From positions 4,962,001 to 5,026,000 of the forward strand of contig NC_092672.1 in NCBI RefSeq assembly GCF_964355755.1: 64,000 nucleotides of DNA, written 5' to 3'. Shown here one piece after another: positions 57,774-64,000 of the stretch. The notes under the pieces are model-generated. The model saw nothing but the letters and a program-made list of their open reading frames with translations, was not told the DNA's origin and did not search any database. This stretch comes from Antedon mediterranea. Its lineage: Eukaryota > Echinodermata > Crinoidea > Comatulida > Antedonidae. Numbering within the stretch: the first letter of the stretch is position 1; the number at the start of each line of letters is the position of its first letter. Made by a program: the position numbers and the translations under genes.

Positions 57774-59002
57774 TATGATTTAAATGAGACAAGCCCCCTC
57801 TATTGCTAAAACATTACAAAATAAATATTAGTAATATTAATTTTTGCTCCTTATCAATAAATAATCATTTCTTGTAGTAAAATAAATGTTAGTTTCTTGT
57901 AGTAGTAGTAACTACTATTGGTCAAAGATGTTAAATCAATTTCAAACAATGATGATTTTTTTATAGACAGTATATCCACATTCTGCAGGTTTCATTTGAT
58001 CATGGTATATTATTTTGATTATAAAATTCAGATGTAACTGGGTTTGGTCAATTTAGTCAATAAACACAGCCATCCATCTATAGATGCACTGATAAAGAAA
58101 AGTCTGTCTATTATAATGTTATTATTATGTTATTATTTTTTTTATATTTTGTACATAATTTCCTTGTAAATAGGCCTATTGTTAAAACTTTTATTTTACT
58201 TACTCTGGTTGCACCTTCATTCAAGAAGTGTGCCACTGTTTCAAAAATGTAGCTTCCAATAAAATAGTATTATTATATTATAAGGCCCTTAAGACAAGAC
58301 TTTAGTTAGCAGAAAGATTAGAATTTGTTAGTAGTACAGCATTTGTTGGGTTTCTATATTATTAGCTACACCATACATTTAAATCTGACTTTAGTACTAT
58401 TCATCGTACTATGTTTTAGCATACGTGGTCCTTCACCTTCATAAATCCTCTTTCTAATTAAGTAGCTCGATCATAATGTTATACATGATAAAGCTCACTT
58501 TTACTGTACAATATATTCCACTGTGTATTCCTAATAAGCATTCCTAATTACGTCTCTTCTTTGCTAACTTTACACATCATTTCACTAGTTTGTTGTACTC
58601 AGTTCCAAATGCTTTGATTACACCTGAATTATGATACTTTTATAGACTGTTTATCTCATTGTACCACCATTAACCTACAGGGTCCTATTATAATTACTTC
58701 TTTGCCTTTGTAAACCCCCCTTCTTTGATTATGAATCATTATGACTGAATCAAACACATCACACATGGGATTAACAACCATCAGCCTGTGATTTGTTTCA
58801 TCTTTAGAGATGGTACATTAGTTTTCATCTCCCTAAGGAGTCATTACCGCAGTGTGATATACAACGAAATGTGCCTGACCGTTCACACATTACAGATATC
58901 ACTCCCTAGGTAGGTGTAAATGTTATGAACATTATTATAAGACTGCTATTGTAATTTGTATCATACTTTTTAGGTTTGTTATATTATGTAGTAATCTACG
59001 AA
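57774..59002. other. Intronic sequence, no gene seen
   Basis: The stretch 58390-58910 has mixed composition and no repeats; see the findings. Confidence 0.45.
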
Positions 59003-59880
59003 ATAGTTGAAAACTGTACAGAATAGTCCTTGTATATTTATAGTTGAAAACTGTACAGATAGTCCTTGTATTTATAGTTGAAAACTGCTGTACAGAATAG
59101 TCCTTGTATATTTATAGTTGAAAACTGTACAGAATAGTCCTTGTATATTTATAGTTGAAAACTGTACAGAATAGTCCTTGTATATTTATAGTTGAAAACT
59201 GTACAGATAATAGTCCTTGTATTTATAGTTGAAAACTGTACAGAATAGTCCTTGTATTTATAGTTGAAAACTGTACAGATAATAGTCCTTGTATATTTAT
59301 AGTTGAAAACTGTACAGATAATAGTCCTTGTATTTATAGTTGAAAACTGTACAGAATAGTCCTTGTATATTTATAGTTTAAAACTGTACAGAATAGTCCT
59401 TGTATTTATAGTTGAAAACTGTACAGAATAGTCCTTGTATATTTATAGTTGAAAACTGTACAGAATAGTCCTTGTATATTTATAGTTGAAAACTGTACAG
59501 AATAGTCCTTGTATATTTATAGTTGAAAACTGTACAGAATAGTCCTTGTATTTATAGTTGAAAACTGTACAGAATAGTCCTTGTATATTTATAGTTGAAA
59601 ACTGTACAGAATAGTCCTTGTATATTTATAGTTGAAAACTGTACAGAATAGTCCTTGTATATTTATAGTTGAAAACTGTACAGATAATAGTCCTTGTATT
59701 TATAGTTGAAAACTGTACAGAATAGTCCTTGTATATTTATAGTTGAAAACTGTACAGAATAGTCCTTGTATTTATAGTTGAAAACTGTACAGAATAGTCC
59801 TTGTATATTTATAGTTGAAAACTGTACAGAATAGTCCTTGTATATTTATAGTTGAAAACTGTACAGATAATAGTCCTTGT
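59003..59880 (+). repeat. Minisatellite, 33-39 bp unit, about 24 copies
   Basis: The unit is ATAGTTGAAAACTGTACAGA then ATAGTCCTTGTATATTT. Two independent length switches occur: ATATTT or ATTT after CTTGT, and CAGAATAG, CAGATAATAG or CAGATAG in the middle. Confidence 0.95.
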
Positions 59881-61327
59881 ACATAATATTTCAATTCCAA
59901 TTAAAAATGTTATTAGATTTATGAAAACTGATGAGGGGGACAAGTAGCTGTACCAACTGTACCCATTTTTGTATAATATAGGCCTAATGTGAATTTGAAC
60001 TTTGACCCTTGATTTGTGTTAATATTAGTTGGTTTCTTTCGTTGAACTCAAGGATGATCCCATGTTTATTTTTCTATTTGTTATTATTTTAATGCACAAA
60101 TACAAAATACACATACACTCTATGCATGGAGTTTATTGTAATATTTTATACTTTATAAAATCATATTCCAACAAGTTCCATTCCAACAATAACAAACATA
60201 CATGTACTGTATACTCCTACAGTAGAGCAGATACTTTACACAGCAAAACATTATAATTATGCTCTCCTACTTTTGTAACATCTATTTCTCTCGCGTGTGA
60301 AAAACAGTTTTCAATGACATTTTTAAGGTTATAGACGATCTGTCAGAATGCGTAATCGTTGTAATTAATCGTAGATCCATCCACTTGCCAGATATCGTAT
60401 AGCTTGTGGCAGTCGGTACGAGTGGAGTATTACATACGGCATACAACTAATTGCCTCATCGCATGTTGGCTTTACTTCAACAGATATGTTGTAATCCACA
60501 TATGAACACAAGCTGATCAACAAGATTTACTGCAGTATTTAATAAATATAATTAGACTATAAACATTTGGAAAATCTTTACTGTAAAACATACATTATAT
60601 TCAGGGTATGACTGCGGAGGGAGGAGGGGGTTTGGTTGGAATAGCAGGTGTTACTACAGTAATACTAATTCGGTTCATGTACCGTACTGTATCATATGTA
60701 CTGTACTATGTATACCACTTTATGCCGAACATACTGTAGTATGAAATTATCTGGCCGAATTGTTTTCACCTTACCATAAATCAAAATTTAGATGTTCATA
60801 ATAGTATTATTAATATTATTGTAGATGAAGAACATAGTACATCCTTCGAGACGAGTAGGGGTTACTCCAGTGTACTAGTGTACACACACAGCCACTGATC
60901 ATAACTGAGCCCTCTGGGAGACCAGTCTTTGACTGAAAAAATATTTTAAAAATATTTTCATTTTTATACCTATTGTACCATACGTGACTTTTCTGGTTCT
61001 ATCCCTGGATTTAACTATTATCTTTATAGGTTTTAAACAATTATAGCTCTTTAATTATAATATAATATTATTATATCAAACACATAAAATGAGATTTAAT
61101 GACATCACTGTCCATTTCTAGATTCATCTCTAAAGGTAATCAAACGATTATGAATTATTATTATGTTATTATTACTGGTTTAGCACAGTTTTTAAAGTAA
61201 TAAAATTGACACTCTTTGGTATCTATATATGTAGTCCAGCAACTTTACCATTTACAATATGGCTTATCCCTTTCTATGGTAATTATTGCTGATGTTCTTT
61301 TCTAGAAACAATTTACAGTTGAACTTA
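59881..61327. other. Intronic sequence, no gene seen
   Basis: TACTGTA words are frequent at 60650-60740. The frame 60029-60256 has no recognisable content. Confidence 0.5.
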
Positions 61328-61470
61328 TATTGGTTCCCACTAGGACGCAACGCAAGGACATAAGCCGCAACGAAAGTGAATCTACCAATCACAAGCTTAC
61401 CCAACTGTCGCTTGTCTGCATTATAGCTTACGTCTGTAGGTTCCATCCTATACTAGTGGGAACCAAGCTT
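61328..61470. mobile_element. MITE family B, copy 4
   Basis: TATTGGTTCCCACTAGGACG and the inverse CTATACTAGTGGGAACCAAG. The inner CTACCAATCACAAGC is kept; the inverse inner block is decayed. Confidence 0.8.
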
Positions 61471-61739
61471 AAGAAGACACCTTAGAGACAAAGTGATCTA
61501 AAGGGTGTCGTTTGTATGGGTTGACCCGTTGTTTCTTATTGCTCGGTTCTATATCTGAACACAAAATACAAAAAATAATATATAAATACATAAAAAACAA
61601 AAAGATGGAAGGAAGAAAAAAAATAACAAGTTTGTAATTTATAGTTTAATAGTAAAAACATATATTGCACCATGTCCTCTTAATGGAATAGTGTCGCCTG
61701 AATAAGGGTTTCCCAGTGGAAGTTTATATTTTTTTAATT
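61471..61739. other. Intronic sequence with a satellite-like fragment
   Basis: GTGTCGCCTGAATAAGGGTT then TCCCAGTGGAAG at 61691-61722 is a diverged relative of the 85-bp satellite unit start. Confidence 0.4.
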
Positions 61740-61955
61740 TGTTTATTTCATGCGCATCCAGCAGCGTAACTTGTCAAATACAGGATGGATTTAAACTATT
61801 TTATATTTATCGTGCTTATAAATTAAGTCAAATTTGAGGCTAGGGAGTGGAGTTGAAATAGTGATTCTGGCAGTGGCACTAGGTCAGGATTGAACCTTGG
61901 ACCTTAGGATTGGAAGGCATGCATGTTAACCACCAAGCTACAGCTCCACTACACA
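61740..61955 (-). mobile_element. tRNA-derived SINE, minus strand (same family as 36609-36880)
   Basis: On the minus strand GGAGCTGTAGCTTGGTGGTT then AACATGC is an A-box region, and AAGGTTCAATCCTGACC is the B box. The body CAACTCCACTCCCTAGCC follows. A T-rich tract at 61727-61748 may be the inverse of the A-rich tail. Confidence 0.72.
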
Positions 61956-62351
61956 TTTATATTGTAAGAGATTGTTTTATACTAGATTAGCAAGAATTAC
62001 TGAAAAGAAAAAACATTAGGTCTACCTCATGAATTTTCATTGGCCTAGATTTATATTTATCATTATCATAAATGTTAATTTTTCTGGAGTTTTAAATATT
62101 TATTAGGGTGATTTCAAGTAGTTGTTAGCTATTAATACTGCTTTTTACTGCTTTCATACAAAATTAATATTATATAGTTTCATCTATAGCTCATAAAGTT
62201 TAACAACATGGCTAAGTGTATTATCGCTAATTTTATGAGACTTTGTGAGTATTAACCATTACTTAATTTCTCAACATGCATAAACATAAACAAAAATATG
62301 AACATTACAATTTGCTCATATAAATAGAGCTTTCAAAAGACTAGTTGATTA
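61956..62351. other. Intronic sequence, no gene seen
   Basis: Unremarkable AT-rich sequence. Confidence 0.5.
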
Positions 62352-62400
62352 AGGGCCTGTTCAGACTACAAAATTATGTTTATGTCTGAACACACCTTAA
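62351..62400. repeat. Small hairpin, possible tiny MITE
   Basis: AAGGGCCTGTTCAGAC and GTCTGAACACACCTT are inverted around a 15-20 bp centre. Confidence 0.5.
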
Positions 62401-62521
62401 GTATCACTATTTCGGTAGTAAACCCTTGCAATAATTGCAACCTTCTTTCCACACAAGGAAATATAGTAGGGTCTCAGTTTGAATAGGCTCCTTCTTCCTC
62501 TTTTTCTATGCAGAACTACTA

Positions 62522-62910
62522 TAAAGCTCTGTCTACACTATCAAACTTTATGTGACAAAAAAATGTGATGTGCCCATATATGGACATGATGATTTTATAT
62601 CAGTACCATATCTTAAATCTTTTAATAGTAACCCACACTCAAAGTAACCCACCTTCTAATAGTAACCCACCTTCTAATAGTAACCCACCTTCTAATAGTA
62701 ACCCCCCTTCTAATAGTAACCCCCCTTCTAATAGTAACCCACCTTCTAATAGTAACCCCCCTTCTAATAGTAACCCCCCTTCTAATAGTAACCCACCCTA
62801 AAAAACAATCAAAGAATAATAACCCAGGGTTACAATTAGAAGATTTACGGTATTTGGCCATATCACACTTTTTTTTGTCAAACTAGTTTGATAGTGTACA
62901 CAGAGCTTTA
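62522..62910. mobile_element. MITE family A, copy 12, split by an 18-bp minisatellite
   Basis: Both terminal repeats are nearly intact and flanked by TA (ATA|AAGCTCTG and GCTT|TAG). The left half runs to CAGTACCATATCTTAAATC and the right half resumes at TATTTGGCCATATCACAC. About 230 bp, including about nine 18-bp repeat units, replaces the middle. Confidence 0.9.
62640..62803 (+). repeat. Minisatellite, 18-bp unit, about 9 copies, inside the MITE
   Basis: The unit is TAACCCACCTTCTAATAG with an ACC/CCC variant. A less regular first unit (TTTTAATAGTAACCCACACT) at 62620-62640 looks like the seed. Both strands stay open because the unit is a multiple of three. Confidence 0.94.
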
Positions 62911-64000
62911 GATATAAATAATCAATTTTTATTATGGTTTTTCCTTGAATTAAAATTAAAAAAGAGTTTGCATTGTGCGATTGATATTTAACCTATTTAA
63001 ATGCCAACCACATAGAATGACTTTTTATTGGGTTAATCATTTAGAATTTATCTTAATTCGAGTTAATTAAAAATAAGTGACTTAATCTTTATACTCAATG
63101 CCTTTTTGTTTCGTAAAGGTAATGCAGTACTTTTCTGATGTGGTTATAAATTTAAGTTGTTACATCTTGTGCGGCAGTTTGCCGTAACCTAATTATAGAT
63201 GATTAAGCCTGCGTAATTTGTTATCGAAACGCAATTAATATACGCTTAAATATTGACTTGAATTGAGAGCTAGTGAAAGCGAGTTAATGTGCACTTGATT
63301 ATGATGAACTGAAGGTCTCTTAAATAAACCTGCTTAAAATAAGAATTTGTGGACAAATTATGTAATAAACCAATATGGCTTCTGAATATTGAATAGATTA
63401 TTATGGATATAAGACACAGAATAGATGTTTGCTATACTGTACGTTTTTACATAAACACCAAGTATACATTAATAATAATACAAATCTGTGAAAAATTATT
63501 TTAAAACCTTATGTTCTCTTTCCAATACATCAATGGCTTCTGAAGAAGAATTTTATAATAAAATTAAAATAATTTTTCCTCAATTTAAAAACAATAATTT
63601 GTTTTTAGCAAAAATTGTTTGATAGAAATGTTAAATTCTCATGACTTATAAGATAACATAAGATAAGATAATAATAATTTAAAAGTAAATAATAAGCTGA
63701 AATCCACAAAACACATTTGATAACGTTAATATTTTCTAGAGACTCTAGCTTAAAATACTTTATTTTGTTGTTCGTAAATGTGAAAAATATAATGATGAAG
63801 AAAATAATCATTTTAAACACATAATATTCACCTGCTTCTACTTACAGTTATAAACGGCCTTGTTCTCATTTTTCTTCTAATATCCTGACAAAAAAAAATT
63901 CTCTCTTCAATTTTCTTTCTTCCATAAATGGTTTTAGTTTTCAATTTATATCATGGAAAATGACCTCTTGATGTATTAGTAGCTAGGGAAATACGCTGAA
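62911..64000. other. Intronic sequence, no gene seen
   Basis: No repeat element found. The part 63110-63320 has mixed composition with TAATTA and TGTGGTT motifs. Confidence 0.45.

Larger units (their letters stand above)
36410..64000 (+). other. Intron 2 of the AUTS2-like gene (partial, runs off the window)
   Basis: After the donor at 36410 (GTATTTG) I find no further exon with matching phase, splice sites and AUTS2-like composition. The remaining 27.6 kb is therefore read as intron 2, unless small exons were missed. Long introns at the 5' end are typical of this family. Repeats inside are listed separately. Confidence 0.45.

Noticed and set aside
61875-61955. Functional tRNA gene on the minus strand
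   Set aside because: A and B boxes are present but the acceptor and anticodon stems do not pair well, and the sequence continues into a SINE body. The same applies to 29165-29245 and 36789-36880.
62640-62803. Interstitial telomere repeat (TAACCC)
   Set aside because: TAACCC occurs only once per 18-bp unit and is never in tandem with itself, so it is not a telomeric run.
62565-62861. Open frames on both strands with NPPSNS or VTIRRG repeats
   Set aside because: They are translations of an 18-bp minisatellite, which stays open because 18 is a multiple of three. They lie inside a MITE and have no independent gene evidence.

Overview
The window is AT-rich animal nuclear DNA. It is almost entirely intron and upstream sequence of one gene, filled with small mobile elements and tandem repeats. 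I see only two exons that I would defend as host coding sequence, both on the + strand. Exon 1 (coding part 586-864) and exon 2 (36293-36409) fit the N-terminus of an AUTS2/FBRSL1/fibrosin family protein. The main evidence is an acidic-to-hydrophobic EE-x-IIDGFA...ALE motif at the end of exon 1, which matches human AUTS2 as I remember it. Both junctions are in phase 0, and the first intron is about 35.4 kb. The gene continues past base 64000.

The organism is probably a marine invertebrate, most likely a deuterostome such as an echinoderm. This is an inference from the AUTS2-type gene, CR1/L2-like LINE 3' ends, 5S rRNA-derived and tRNA-derived SINEs, very many MITEs, and an excess of the self-complementary word TACTGTA/TACAGTA. 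No species marker is present.

Layout: 1-585 is the upstream region and 5' UTR. From 865 to 36292 is intron 1. It holds about eight copies or fragments of a TA-flanked MITE (family A), two of a CAAT-containing MITE (family B), two 626-bp copies of a TTAA-flanked element (family D), two Harbinger-like CCGGTTA element fragments, a LINE 3' end at 21.4-22.0 kb, tRNA-derived SINE pieces, and minisatellites at 5.4, 11.1, 17.8-19.5, 23.3, 30.5 and 33.1 kb. From 36410 to 64000 is intron 2 (partial). It holds more copies of these families, a 1.6-kb Harbinger-like element with a nested foldback (46497-48097), a second TTAA MITE (45662-45945), a 5S-derived SINE (57411-57773), a near-perfect 158-bp palindrome (56378-56535) and a roughly 24-unit minisatellite (59003-59880).

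I found no operon-like or defence-like system and no CRISPR. The items most worth a second look are the 85-bp satellite with a nearly exact 336-bp higher-order duplication, two MITE copies that carry their own internal tandem expansions, the large palindrome with ribozyme-like ends, and the Harbinger-like element with about 200-bp inverted arms inside it. All homology calls rest on reading and memory. No database search was run.
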